A stretch of DNA of 61,651 nucleotides, from the NCBI RefSeq assembly GCF_019459305.1, contig NZ_JAIBES010000090.1, positions 1 to 61,651 on the forward strand, given 5' to 3'. Source of the DNA: Sphingopyxis sp. GTDB taxonomy: Bacteria > Pseudomonadota > Alphaproteobacteria > Sphingomonadales > Sphingomonadaceae. How positions within the stretch are numbered: the first letter of the stretch is position 1; every line of letters starts with the position of its first letter. Shown piece after piece: positions 45,847-55,574 of the stretch. The notes beneath the pieces were generated by a model, which made no database searches, was not told the DNA's origin, and saw only the letters and a program-made list of their open reading frames with translations. A program made the translations under genes and the position numbers.

Positions 45847-47378
45847 TGGAAGGCCTCAAGCAAACCGCGACCGCGATCGGTGAGGCCTTTTTCGCCGATG
45901 AGATCGATATCGACGAGAAATTGGATCGCTGGATCCAGCCGAGGGGTAGTCGGAACTGGATCATATTGGGCTCGATAGACCAGCCGCCCATCGCGTGCTT
46001 CGAACAAGAAGGTGTAGTCGCCCTGACGGCGGAGCTTCTGCATCGCGATCTGATTGTGGCGGCTTACCACGCGCTGAGTGACGTAGTTGGCCAAAACCGT
46101 GGCTAGGTCGCCTTCGTTCTGGCGCGCAAGCCATAGCGCTTCTGTTCGAATGGACCTGCCTCCACTTTGCAGGCCGAAGGACCGGTCAACCTCGGCCTGG
46201 AGATCCGGCCTGGTGTTCAATCGCTTGGCGAGCGCGGCCATCACTTCGATGGCGATGACGGCTTTGGCATCGCGACTTTCTCGCTTGCCGCCGATGGTTC
46301 GAACATTCTCCTCGAGCTCCGTATCTTCCATTGCGCTGCTCGCAACCAAGCCGTTCCAGTCCAGGCTCATTCGGTCAGGCCAATGTCCACGGATCCGGCC
46401 TGCGACCTCGAAATGGATCTCAGTGATGGATCTGCCGTCGACGAAATCATTCGTCATATCGATCGCCCAGCTCAATAGGGCTGCGGCCGCCATTTGCCAC
46501 ATATCTTGAACTTGATATGCCTCCCAGCGGAGCCGCTGCGGCTCAAGGCTGGTGGGCAACTTGCCGACGCCTTCAAACAGATGCTGACGAACATCGTCCG
46601 ACCTCGGCCGGCGTCCGAGCAATTTCGACACATGTAGGACTAGCAGCAGCGTGTCTCGCCGGCTGGCGTCTGAGACGCGCGGTTCCGCGGACTGTGCGAA
46701 CAGCAGATTTTCGTAGTGATCGCGCTCCACCCCGACCGAAATGCGGGCAGGCAGGGCGAGAGCTAGCTGCTCGAGTTCGGCGCGTGTTACCACGGGAGTG
46801 TCGAGGCATCTGATTAGGAGAGCTTCGACGTTGGAGCCGATCGCGACGGCAAAGGCGCGTGCGAGGGGGAGTCCCGCTTCGACCGTGCGCAATGGAAGCA
46901 TATGGTTTTGGGCACTTACGGTGTCGAACAGTTGCAGTTCATCCATTTGCGAAAGATAGGCTTGTCCGAAGACGCCGACCCGCTGTTTCAAATAGCGCCG
47001 GGCCTCGGTGTTCGTAGAAGCGCCTTCTTCGAAATCTATTGGGTCGGCACCCGCGGCTAGAATCTCTGTCGACCATTGGACGCCGGCAACGCCGCTTTCT
47101 CCGCCCTGATGTTCGGCGATCAAAGCATATAGCGCCTCGAGACGGCGGATCCATTCGACCCATTTTTCCTGATCGGTCGTATGGCGGTGGCGTGCGAAGG
47201 CTTCGCTCGCCCAGCAATAAAGGCCGTAGTAGCGGACCCGTAACGTGACGTTGCTCACGCCGGGCAGGAGCGATTGATAAAGCTGCACGCCACTGTTCTG
47301 CATGCCCAGTGGATCGAGGCCCCGCTTTTCCGCTCTTTCGGTCCAGACGGGCAGAAAGTTCATACCATTTGTCTCCAC
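45843..47378 (-). CDS. Unknown defence-operon protein, 511 residues
   Basis: No catalytic motif recognised. The N-terminus (METNGMNFLPVWTERAEKRGLDPLGMQNSGVQLYQSLLPGVSNVTLRVRYYGLYCWASEAFARH) is the most distinctive part; the SLLPGVSNVTLRVRYYGLYCW segment resembles the opening of other uncharacterised proteins found with helicase/PLD defence clusters, but I cannot name a family safely. The rest is helical with many conserved-looking Arg/Glu, and the C-terminus looks like a winged-helix element (QFLVDIDLIGEKGLTDRGRGLLEAF). It overlaps the PLD gene by four bases (ATGA), suggesting the two work together. Confidence 0.75.
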   Translation of the reverse strand: METNGMNFLPVWTERAEKRGLDPLGMQNSGVQLYQSLLPGVSNVTLRVRYYGLYCWASEAFARHRHTTDQEKWVEWIRRLEALYALIAEHQGGESGVAGVQWSTEILAAGADPIDFEEGASTNTEARRYLKQRVGVFGQAYLSQMDELQLFDTVSAQNHMLPLRTVEAGLPLARAFAVAIGSNVEALLIRCLDTPVVTRAELEQLALALPARISVGVERDHYENLLFAQSAEPRVSDASRRDTLLLVLHVSKLLGRRPRSDDVRQHLFEGVGKLPTSLEPQRLRWEAYQVQDMWQMAAAALLSWAIDMTNDFVDGRSITEIHFEVAGRIRGHWPDRMSLDWNGLVASSAMEDTELEENVRTIGGKRESRDAKAVIAIEVMAALAKRLNTRPDLQAEVDRSFGLQSGGRSIRTEALWLARQNEGDLATVLANYVTQRVVSRHNQIAMQKLRRQGDYTFLFEARDGRLVYRAQYDPVPTTPRLDPAIQFLVDIDLIGEKGLTDRGRGLLEAFQ

Positions 47379-47413
47379 GAGTATATTGATACCGATGAGG
47401 GAACGAAGGCTAG

Positions 47414-48208
47414 CTACTCAAACCCATGCTTCGTTCGGTGTTTACGTAGCTGAGTGCGATGACCCTGTTCGAAGGGAACTCGAGGTGTTTCGCTCGGTCT
47501 TAGAATCGCCAAAGCGGCTGAATCCATACGTGGACCGAGCAGAGCACCGCCGTCGTCTGAAAAGCTTATGAGGCCGGCATCGAAGGCTGCATCCCAGTGC
47601 GCCGAGAGCAACAACCCGTTGAACACGTCCAACCTCTCGGCATCGCTCTCGCAATCGGACCATGCAACGATGTGACTGGCGCGCAGCAGGGCAGGTTCGG
47701 TAACGTCGGTCAGTGGGCAACGCCCCCAATAGTCGAGAAGAGCGCGGCGAAAGACGTCTTGGCCAATGCGTTGCCGAACTATTCGATCGATCTCGGTGTC
47801 GCCTAAGCTGCGTATTTTATCCTCGAACTGGGATAATGGGAAAGATGGAAGGCTACGGGCCAAATGGAAGGCGCGGCTCAGTGCGATCCGCATCTGGACT
47901 TGTTCCTCAAACGCGAATGCACCGGTGAATGCGGAAGGTATAGGGCCAAACTTCGCTCCGGGAAATTCCAGCTCTAGCGAGCGGGCGACGCCGGCATGCT
48001 CGACCGCGAGGAACCACGGGCCGCCGTCGTCGCCCGACCCGGATGCTAGCGCCAGCTCTCCCGGAATACCCTCGTCGGACCGGAACCAGAGCCACCCGTC
48101 GGCATCTCCGTTCGGCCGCCGGAACCCGTGGTTGAATGCTGCCTGTTCCAGTTCGAGCCGATAGAGAGGATGGGGGGAGCGTAGCCGCAGGTCGGGGGTT
48201 ATCGTCAA
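47414..48208 (-). CDS. HNH endonuclease, 264 residues
   Basis: The C-terminal third has the HNH pattern of restriction-type nucleases: FRRALLDYWGRCPLTDVTEPALLRASHIVAWSDCESDAERLDVFNGLLLSAHWDAAFDAGLISF, with ASHI histidine, the NGLLL asparagine and the HWDAAFD histidine. The N-terminal two thirds (WLWFRSDEGIPGELALASGSG, FLAVEHAGVARSLELEF) may recognise DNA. Its start overlaps the stop of the GIY-YIG-like gene by four bases (ATGA). Confidence 0.88.
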   Translation of the reverse strand: MTITPDLRLRSPHPLYRLELEQAAFNHGFRRPNGDADGWLWFRSDEGIPGELALASGSGDDGGPWFLAVEHAGVARSLELEFPGAKFGPIPSAFTGAFAFEEQVQMRIALSRAFHLARSLPSFPLSQFEDKIRSLGDTEIDRIVRQRIGQDVFRRALLDYWGRCPLTDVTEPALLRASHIVAWSDCESDAERLDVFNGLLLSAHWDAAFDAGLISFSDDGGALLGPRMDSAALAILRPSETPRVPFEQGHRTQLRKHRTKHGFE

Positions 48209-48720
48209 ACCAGCTCCTCCTCATCCTCAGTCGCCTCATCGAGCGTGTCGGTGATCGGCTCGCGTTCGCCGCGGGCACCCGCTTCGGAAAGGGTTTCGAT
48301 AATGCGGTTGAGCCGCCCCAGCGCAAAGCGATCGAATTCGTCGCCGAGCTTCATCGCTCGCCCTTGAATATTGCACATCGGCGGTTTGCCGAACTTCTGG
48401 CGAAAGGCTAGGATCAATGCGCGTTCGAGCTTCACCCACGATTTAAAGCCCTGGCGGGGTCTACAGGTGACGATGCGGACGTCGAGCGATTGCACGCCAT
48501 GCGACCATAATACGTCCCAAGACCTGTATGCGGCGCTTTCCGCCACCCGCGAAATGCCGTTTCGTGTCGTGCCGATATAGGCGATTTGCGAGTAACCATT
48601 GGGGTAGCGAAGCTTTCGGTCAGCGCAGATCACGTAAACGAGCCTCTCATGATCCAGCGCAACCCGCCGCATGGTCAGCGCGGGTTTTGGCTTCAGAGAA
48701 ATTTTCAGGCGCTGCGACAT
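48205..48720 (-). CDS. GIY-YIG-like nuclease, 171 residues
   Basis: The chain has the order expected of a GIY-YIG fold: VYVICADRK (first strand), SQIAYIGTTRNGISRVAESAAYRS (YIG and the following arginine), KLERALILAFRQKFG (catalytic glutamate helix) and MCNIQGRAM (late asparagine). The C-terminus is acidic (DTLDEATEDEEELV). Whether it cuts DNA is unproven. It starts 18 bases after the methyltransferase gene and overlaps the HNH gene. Confidence 0.75.
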   Translation of the reverse strand: MSQRLKISLKPKPALTMRRVALDHERLVYVICADRKLRYPNGYSQIAYIGTTRNGISRVAESAAYRSWDVLWSHGVQSLDVRIVTCRPRQGFKSWVKLERALILAFRQKFGKPPMCNIQGRAMKLGDEFDRFALGRLNRIIETLSEAGARGEREPITDTLDEATEDEEELV

Positions 48721-48738
48721 TTCTGCCCCCAGTAGTGA

Positions 48739-51700
48739 TTAACGATAACCTTCGACGCGAGGCCGGTGTCCGTCGGAGATCATCGCGTCATAGGCTGCGA
48801 GGACGAGGCGGCGGGTACGGTATTCGCCAAATTTGGCGATCTCGTTCTTTTGAAGGACGCGGAAGGTTTCGGACGGGTAGTCGGCACCCATCACGTCCTT
48901 GGGATCGAGCACGTAACGCAGCTCGTCACGGGTCAGGCCATAGGCGAGCGCATACCAGGCATCGAGCTCGGCGCGCAGCTGCGCGCGGGCGTCATCGTCC
49001 CAGGCGAAGGGCGCGCCATCATAGCCCAAATCGCGCGCGAACGGAGCCATGGCGTGGCTGGTATAGGTCAGCTCCAGCACGCGCGGGACGATGAAGGCGA
49101 GGTCGGCTGCGGTGTAGGCCGTGGGGGGGAGGATAGGGAATTGCTTGAGGTAACCGTAAGTGAGATGGAGGCCTGCGACCTTGGAGCGCGCCATGTTATC
49201 GAGCGCGAGTGAGTTAAGGTTGGCGAGCAGCGCCGCTTGACGCGGCGCTGACTGGTCACTGAACATCAGCGGCGACGTGTGTCCGACGGCCACCCTCGGG
49301 ATCGCGGACATGATCACTGTCCGCTCGTTAGTCGGGGCGGTGACGTCCTTGAAGGTCAACAACCATCCCCGATTCGAAAAGCGGCCGAGACGTTCATCTG
49401 CATCGCGCTCCGGTGCCCAATAGAATGGCTCCGGCTCAAAGGTAGGGTCCTGATACCGTTCGATTGGCGTCTCTGGCATGACGCGATAGCCTCGATCGTC
49501 CCCGCGCGACCCGTAGTCGCCGAAACGATGATCGAACTGGTGGACCATCTTGGCTTCGTAGAGCGGCACGTAGCGCGCCTTGGGCGGCGCGTTGCTGCCG
49601 GTCGAGAGGTCGAGATTGTTCGCGTCGCGACCGCCGGTCAGCGTCAGCCCCGGCGCACGCGGCTGCGCCGCGCCGGGGCGGACCCAGTCGGCCCCATTGC
49701 GCACCCAGCCGTCGGTGGCGAGCTGCACGGCGGTGCGGAACAGGCCGCTGTCGCTCGTCATGTTGAACAGGCCCTGGCGGAAATCGACGCCCCATGGATT
49801 GCCCGCCCCGCCTTTCGTCTCGTCGATCAGCACCGGCACGCGGTCGTAAAGCACGGCGGTCAGCCGGGCGTCCTCGCGCGTGCGGAAGACGGGGGCGGTC
49901 TTCGTATTGGGGTTGATCCGTGCGATCTCGTGCGGCGATAGGGTGAAGCGGCGGCGATCGTCCTCAAGCTGCGCGGGATCGGTGAGGAAGAAGGCAAACC
50001 CTGCCTCGCGCACGTCGCTGCCGATCGTGAGCAGGCAGAACTTCATGCGGCTATCGACTGCCGGGAATAGCTTCTCGCGGTTCTCGAAATCGAACAGCCG
50101 CGCCAGCCGCGCCTCGCTCACCAAGTGGCCAAAAAACGGTGCGGTGGTCGCGTCGGTGGCGATGCCGGTCGGCACGATGATCCCCGCGCGGCCCCGCTCG
50201 CGCGTCAGGTTAAGGAAATGCTCGGCGAACAGGCCATAGGTGTTCACCTTGCCACGCGCGGTCAGATCGAAGCGACCGCTAGCGCGCGCGAAATCGTTCA
50301 TCGCCTCGAACTGGCGCTTGTCACGCGCGAACTCCGCGAATAGTTCCGGACGCTCGGTTTCCAGCGCGGCGATGGCGCGCTTGCGGGTCTCGCCCTTCAT
50401 TTCGGCAATCTCGGGCGCTCGGCTCTCGAAATATTCCTCCTCGCCGAGCTGTACCACCTCCCACGGCGGATTGCCCAGCACCACGTCGAAGCCGCCACGT
50501 TCGATCATCACGTCGGGAAAGGCGAGCGGCCAGTGGAGCACGCGCGCCGCCCCGGCCACGTCGATTGCGGCGCCTTCCATCGGGCCATAGACCTGCCGGC
50601 CGCCGAGCTTCGCACGAACCTCCGCGGTGGTCGGCACCATGTTACGCCCGTGGTTGAGCGGCACCTCGGTCTTGGGCAGCAGGAAGGCGGCAACGAAGAG
50701 ATCGCAGGCGACGCGGGTGGCGTAACGCGCGGGATCGCGGCGCCATGCCTCGAATGCTTCGCGCTTCTTCTCGACCTGTCCCACCGTATCCTCAGGCATG
50801 CGGCGGATGGAGGACAGGTTGGCGGCCAGCTTTCGTGGCGGCATCGCGCCGGTGCCGCCGGCCCAGTCGAACTGGCCCTGGCCCTTTTTCGCGGCTTTGT
50901 TCTGTTGCAGATAATATTTGGCCGCCGTCTTGTCGTCGCCGGTGAGCGGCTTGTAGGCCGCGTCGGGAACGCCCTCCTCGAGCGCGTCGAGGCTGAACAC
51001 GCCCAGCAGCGCGTCGCCGCAGCGGATGTTGGCGTCGAGAAAACCGAGCGGTTGTCCCGGGGAAACGCTTTCGATCCACAGCGCGACCTTGGCGAGCTCG
51101 ACCGCCATCGGGTTGCGGTCGACCCCGTGGATACAGCGGCTGACGACATCGCGCAGCGCGGCTTGTGTCTCGGCCTTGCCCGCGTCTTCGTCGCGCAGCC
51201 TGGCCACGCGGTCGGCCATGCGCCGCGCCGCGCCGAGCAAGAAATGCCCCGACCCGCAGGCCGGGTCGATGACTCTGAGCTTCAGGATAGCGGCGACCTT
51301 GCCGTCCGCGGTATCGGCGCTCGCATCGGCCTGATCGAGGACCGGGTCGAGCGCGGAATCGAGCAGCGTTTCAACGAGGGTGTCGGGTGTGTAATAGCTG
51401 CCGCTGGTTTTGCGCGCGTTCCCCTTGGCGCCCGTGTCGAGTTCGAACTGCCCCGATGGTGTGAGCCGCGGCCGGATTTCCAGCAGGCTTTCGTAAACGC
51501 TGCCCAGCTCTTCGGTTTTCAGGTCGCGCCAATTGATCCGGTGGGTAACCTTGTCCTTGATCAGGAAGCCGAGGTTGAACATCGCCTCCAGAAAGCGGCG
51601 GTTCGGTATCCCTGCGGCATTCAGCGTCGGCGTCGCACCGCTTGCGAACAAGCCGCCGAGCGCGGGGAGGCCCAGCAGCTCTTCTCCTCGATCGAGCGCG

Positions 51701-52776
51701 GCGAATGTGATTTTCATCGCCTCCCACGCGTCATGATGATTGTCGCGCGCGGCGCGGCGCCGCGATCGTTTGCGCCAGAAGCTGAACGAATAGCTGCTCG
51801 CGTAAAGTGCGCGGGCGTCCTGCCCCGTGCGGCGCGGATGCAACAGGTCGCGATCTTCGGCAACGGCAAGAAAAATCAGGCGATAGACGGTCCGAAGCAG
51901 CTCTTCGAATAGACCTGTCAAAGCGCCTTGATCCTGCAATCGATCGCGCAGTTCTGGATTGGCCTCGATTACCCCTTGGCCGAGTTTGGCGAGCGCAGTT
52001 TCGACGCCCCCGCGCAACATCTCGCGCGCGGCTGTTCCTTGCTTCAAACCTTCTGCGCGCCATTCCTCGAGCGCGCAGTCCGATGCCGGCGCATGCGCCG
52101 CGCCGAAGCGGGTGGCGTGCGTCAGCAGCCACCAGATCGTGAAATCGGCAAACATCTCGTCGCGAAACATCGCGCCCAGATCTGCCTCGATCCACGCCGG
52201 ACGGGTGAGGCTGTCATTGTCGCGCATCAGCCGGACGCGGTCGCCGGCGAACACGAGGCCCCAATAGTAGGAGGGATTCGCGTTCAGCCAGTCCTGTAGA
52301 AGCGATGCTGGGCTGCGTCGGAGGCGGCTTCCGGCCGCGCCGTCGCCGAACTCGGGGAGGGCGACATTGAACGCGTCGCGATCGTCGGCAGATGGCGCGA
52401 CCACGATGGGCACCCGGCCCTGCCTTGCTTCGCGCGCAATGCGATACCGGCGATTTCCCTGTTCGTGGTCGACCGGGCCGACGAGGTCGTCGAAGCCGAA
52501 GCATTGCGTCAAAAGATCGTGAGCAAATTCTGCGGTGCGCGTGATGGTCGGCGACGATATCGCCGAATAGTCCTTCCAGAGCGCCTGCCCGATGCGGAAG
52601 TATCGAGCGATCTCGTCGCCGAGGTTGGTTCCCTTAGGGCTTTCATAGCTCGCGGCCAATTTGGCGTTTCGCTCCGCCGACGCGATTTTTTGTACCTGTT
52701 CGGGGGCGATCAGGCCGCCTTCGATAGTGACGGCGACCAACCCAAGTTCGGCGGCGCGTGTTGTCCGGCCGGCCAT
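48739..52776 (-). CDS. Large N6-adenine-type DNA methyltransferase, DISARM DrmMI-like
   Basis: A 1345-residue class I methyltransferase. SAM-binding motif VIDPACGSGHFLLGAARRMADRV at about 503 and catalytic NPPWEVVQLGEEEYFESRAPE at about 768, the NPPW form typical of N6-adenine enzymes. The N-terminal ~450 residues (FRIGQALWKDYSAISSPTITRTAEF and on) and C-terminal ~400 (target recognition, YDRVPVLIDETKGGAGNPWG, HLTYGYLKQFPILPP) are as in the huge Eco57I/PglX-like enzymes. It could mark self DNA for the helicase-nuclease complex. No separate restriction domain is obvious. Its ATG overlaps the stop of the SNF2-type helicase gene (TGATG). Confidence 0.9.
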   Translation of the reverse strand: MAGRTTRAAELGLVAVTIEGGLIAPEQVQKIASAERNAKLAASYESPKGTNLGDEIARYFRIGQALWKDYSAISSPTITRTAEFAHDLLTQCFGFDDLVGPVDHEQGNRRYRIAREARQGRVPIVVAPSADDRDAFNVALPEFGDGAAGSRLRRSPASLLQDWLNANPSYYWGLVFAGDRVRLMRDNDSLTRPAWIEADLGAMFRDEMFADFTIWWLLTHATRFGAAHAPASDCALEEWRAEGLKQGTAAREMLRGGVETALAKLGQGVIEANPELRDRLQDQGALTGLFEELLRTVYRLIFLAVAEDRDLLHPRRTGQDARALYASSYSFSFWRKRSRRRAARDNHHDAWEAMKITFAALDRGEELLGLPALGGLFASGATPTLNAAGIPNRRFLEAMFNLGFLIKDKVTHRINWRDLKTEELGSVYESLLEIRPRLTPSGQFELDTGAKGNARKTSGSYYTPDTLVETLLDSALDPVLDQADASADTADGKVAAILKLRVIDPACGSGHFLLGAARRMADRVARLRDEDAGKAETQAALRDVVSRCIHGVDRNPMAVELAKVALWIESVSPGQPLGFLDANIRCGDALLGVFSLDALEEGVPDAAYKPLTGDDKTAAKYYLQQNKAAKKGQGQFDWAGGTGAMPPRKLAANLSSIRRMPEDTVGQVEKKREAFEAWRRDPARYATRVACDLFVAAFLLPKTEVPLNHGRNMVPTTAEVRAKLGGRQVYGPMEGAAIDVAGAARVLHWPLAFPDVMIERGGFDVVLGNPPWEVVQLGEEEYFESRAPEIAEMKGETRKRAIAALETERPELFAEFARDKRQFEAMNDFARASGRFDLTARGKVNTYGLFAEHFLNLTRERGRAGIIVPTGIATDATTAPFFGHLVSEARLARLFDFENREKLFPAVDSRMKFCLLTIGSDVREAGFAFFLTDPAQLEDDRRRFTLSPHEIARINPNTKTAPVFRTREDARLTAVLYDRVPVLIDETKGGAGNPWGVDFRQGLFNMTSDSGLFRTAVQLATDGWVRNGADWVRPGAAQPRAPGLTLTGGRDANNLDLSTGSNAPPKARYVPLYEAKMVHQFDHRFGDYGSRGDDRGYRVMPETPIERYQDPTFEPEPFYWAPERDADERLGRFSNRGWLLTFKDVTAPTNERTVIMSAIPRVAVGHTSPLMFSDQSAPRQAALLANLNSLALDNMARSKVAGLHLTYGYLKQFPILPPTAYTAADLAFIVPRVLELTYTSHAMAPFARDLGYDGAPFAWDDDARAQLRAELDAWYALAYGLTRDELRYVLDPKDVMGADYPSETFRVLQKNEIAKFGEYRTRRLVLAAYDAMISDGHRPRVEGYR

Positions 52777-55574
52777 CAGTTTGCCTCCGGAACGAGCACA
52801 TATAGTCCCACTATATCGGCCGGAAGAACTGGCTCCACTTGCGTGGTGACGCCTTCGCCTCTCGTTGCAGCTTTCACGCGGTCGTGGTCTTCAGACAATT
52901 GGGCGGCACGGGACGCGGCATATGACGAAATTGCACCTTCGTAATCTGATAGGCGCCCCTGCGCCTGCTCGACTTGCCGGGCGATCGCCATCGGTTCGAT
53001 ATTCGACGCGGCAGCCGGTTCGAGAAGAGCCAGGGCTTCTGGCCCGCTTGAAACAACGTCGCTTGATCCGGGTATGAAGGCGAGGGCGGTTGCTTCTTCC
53101 GCCAGCAATGTTCGCCGACCGCTCGTGACAAGCTTGAAGCGGAGACGGATCAGCAAAACCGTCGTGAGGCGATCGACTGCGGTGGTGCGCCATGCTCCTG
53201 CTCGACCGAGCGCAGTTTTGCCTTCCGCTGCCGCTGGATCAAGCGCGCCCTCTGTCATTGCCTCCGCAAGCGTTGAGACGAGGGGATGTGTTCTCCCCAC
53301 ATGCGCGACATTGGGCTGTAGCGAGTCCGTGAAGCCGATAACTTTCGTGCCGGATAGTCCGCGCGCGCCTAATCGTTCGCCGAGTTGTTGCGGGAGGTCT
53401 TCGTAACGCATCCGCCAGTTGGCCCCCTGCTGCCCCAGTGGCGTATCGATGCGTGCTAGCGCCCGACGCGTGAATCGCTCAATCTCGTCGGGCGTGCCGA
53501 GAAGCTCGCGCATGCGATGCCATTCGGGAAGCACCTCATCGGGCTTCAGGGCAGTCTGCGCGTATCTGGTCTGGCTCTTGCGTGCATCCTCTTCCGCATT
53601 TCGCCATTCGACCTCGAGGCGCTCCTCGGCATCGCCGAAATCAAAGAAGCCTTGTGCCCTTGGTGTACTCGAACGGAGCAGCATGGCCTGCATAAGCGCG
53701 TTCGTTACGCTTGCGGAATCTTCGGGAACCGGGACCGTCACGCCCGTCTCCTTCTGAATCCGCTTCATCTTCTCGGTAATGACGCGGATGACGGCTCCGT
53801 CGATGATCGAGTTCGATCCAAACATCATGAGTGACCAGACCTCAGCCGCATGCTGGCCGAAGCGATCGACCCGGCCGTCTCGCTGCTGATGGCGCGTCGG
53901 GTTCCAATTAAGGTCGTAGTGCACGACCGCATTAAAGAGCGACTGCAGATTTATGCCTTCGGACAGACAGTCCGTAGCAACGAGTATGCGATCGGCGTGA
54001 TCACCCATTGCGTCAACTCGGACGCGTCGCTCTTCCGGTGTCAGGCGGCCGGTGACGACCTCGACATGGTGTTTTTTGAACTGCTTTCGGAGCGCCTCGC
54101 CAACCGCCTCAGCGGTGCTGATGAAGCGGCAGAAAACGACTGGCCGTGCGCCATTCTTGTCGATGAGCCCTTTAAGCTGGCGGATCAGCTCTCGGAGTTT
54201 GGGATCTTCTTCGAACCTGGCGACCAAAACGGCAGCTTGGTCAATCAGCTTGCGAAGCTCGGTCGTCTCTTCGCGTTCTGGAGCGGTTGCGGGTTCGACA
54301 TCGGTGTTGACGAATTCGCCTTCGTCGCTGTCGAGCAGCATGGGCGCGAGAGTTTCTGCCTCCGCCATGCCGCTGAGGCGATTACGCAGGGCGCTAAGCG
54401 CCGCCGCAGGCGACGAGCCGACGCAGCGCATCAGCGCGAGCGTGCCCCAAAAGGCCAGCCGTCGTGCCTTCTCGCCATCGGCGCGGGACGCGACGCCGAG
54501 GCAATATTCGAGTACATCCTCCTGAAGGTTCAGGAAGTCGCCGGACAAAGTGTAGGGGATGTCGGCTTTCATCGGTTTCGCAAACGCTCGATCCTCGCCC
54601 CATTGACCTGCGATATCAGGTCTACGACGCTGCACGAAATGTTGGGCGAGACGACGACGATAGCGCTCTAAGGCGTTAGTGTCAGGCGTGTCCGGGCCCG
54701 ACCTCAGGTCGATATGTAGAAGGGCAAGCAGGCGCTCGTAGGCGTCCTGGTTACCACTATGCGGCGTGGCAGTGAGGAGGAGCAAATGGCGCTCGGCCTT
54801 TTCGGCGAGACGCTCGAGGAGGGCATATCGTTGATGCGTGCCTCGTTCGCCCCCTCCCACACAGCTATGCGCTTCGTCAACAATAACGAAGTCAGGACAG
54901 GCCTGAGCGAAGCTCTCGCGCCGACTATCGGCCTTGATATAGTCGAGGCTGACAACCGTATAGGGATGGACGCCGAATACCGTGTCGCCAAGCGGCAAGC
55001 CGCGTTCGAGCGAGCGAACGCGTGCCGAAGTCACTGCAACTGCATCGATGTCGAATTTTTCGGAAAGTTCGCTGACCCACTGATCAACAAGGTGCGGCGG
55101 GCATAACACCGTAAATCTATCAACTTCGCCGCGGTCGATCAGCTCGCGGAGAATCATACCCGCTTCGATTGTTTTGCCGATGCCGACATCGTCCGCGATA
55201 AGCAGGCGCTTCACATCGAGGCGCATCGCCATAAGGAGTGGGACGAGCTGATAGGCGCGCGGTTCAACGCCGAGATGGGCTGCGCTGCGAAAGGGGCCAG
55301 CGCCTCGGCGGAGCGAGAGCCTTAGGGCGTCTGCAAGCATGCGGGCAGCATCTTGGGTATCGAGTTGATCCGCGGTCGGTGGCGAGAAACTGGAGACGTG
55401 TACGGGAAGGTGCTCGAGGCGGGGAGCAATGACGACCGCGTCCTCTTCCGAGCCCGAGAGCGGGCGTACGCGTACTAAGCCATCGCCGGGCTTGCCGAGA
55501 ATGATCCATTCGCGTCCTCGAGCGGTAATCAAATCGCCCGTCTGGAATTGATCGGTTGAAACAGGCGCGTTCAT
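52776..55574 (-). CDS. SNF2-type helicase/ATPase, DISARM DrmD-like
   Basis: A 932-residue superfamily-2 ATPase. N-terminal OB-like part (GDLITARGREWIILGKPGDGLVRVRPL), then Q/Walker region LLIADDVGIGKTIEAGMILREL (128-135 DDVGIGKT), IVDEAHSCVGGGERG (233-236 DEAH), LLLTATPHSGNQDAYERLLALL, and the second lobe PVVFCRFISTAEAVGEAL, RILVATDCLSEGINLQSLFNAVVHYDLNWNPTRHQQRDGRVDRFGQ. These are complete Snf2/RapA-type helicase motifs; such proteins usually translocate on double-stranded DNA. It starts in an ATGA overlap with the end of the fused helicase gene. Confidence 0.92.
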   Translation of the reverse strand: MNAPVSTDQFQTGDLITARGREWIILGKPGDGLVRVRPLSGSEEDAVVIAPRLEHLPVHVSSFSPPTADQLDTQDAARMLADALRLSLRRGAGPFRSAAHLGVEPRAYQLVPLLMAMRLDVKRLLIADDVGIGKTIEAGMILRELIDRGEVDRFTVLCPPHLVDQWVSELSEKFDIDAVAVTSARVRSLERGLPLGDTVFGVHPYTVVSLDYIKADSRRESFAQACPDFVIVDEAHSCVGGGERGTHQRYALLERLAEKAERHLLLLTATPHSGNQDAYERLLALLHIDLRSGPDTPDTNALERYRRRLAQHFVQRRRPDIAGQWGEDRAFAKPMKADIPYTLSGDFLNLQEDVLEYCLGVASRADGEKARRLAFWGTLALMRCVGSSPAAALSALRNRLSGMAEAETLAPMLLDSDEGEFVNTDVEPATAPEREETTELRKLIDQAAVLVARFEEDPKLRELIRQLKGLIDKNGARPVVFCRFISTAEAVGEALRKQFKKHHVEVVTGRLTPEERRVRVDAMGDHADRILVATDCLSEGINLQSLFNAVVHYDLNWNPTRHQQRDGRVDRFGQHAAEVWSLMMFGSNSIIDGAVIRVITEKMKRIQKETGVTVPVPEDSASVTNALMQAMLLRSSTPRAQGFFDFGDAEERLEVEWRNAEEDARKSQTRYAQTALKPDEVLPEWHRMRELLGTPDEIERFTRRALARIDTPLGQQGANWRMRYEDLPQQLGERLGARGLSGTKVIGFTDSLQPNVAHVGRTHPLVSTLAEAMTEGALDPAAAEGKTALGRAGAWRTTAVDRLTTVLLIRLRFKLVTSGRRTLLAEEATALAFIPGSSDVVSSGPEALALLEPAAASNIEPMAIARQVEQAQGRLSDYEGAISSYAASRAAQLSEDHDRVKAATRGEGVTTQVEPVLPADIVGLYVLVPEAN

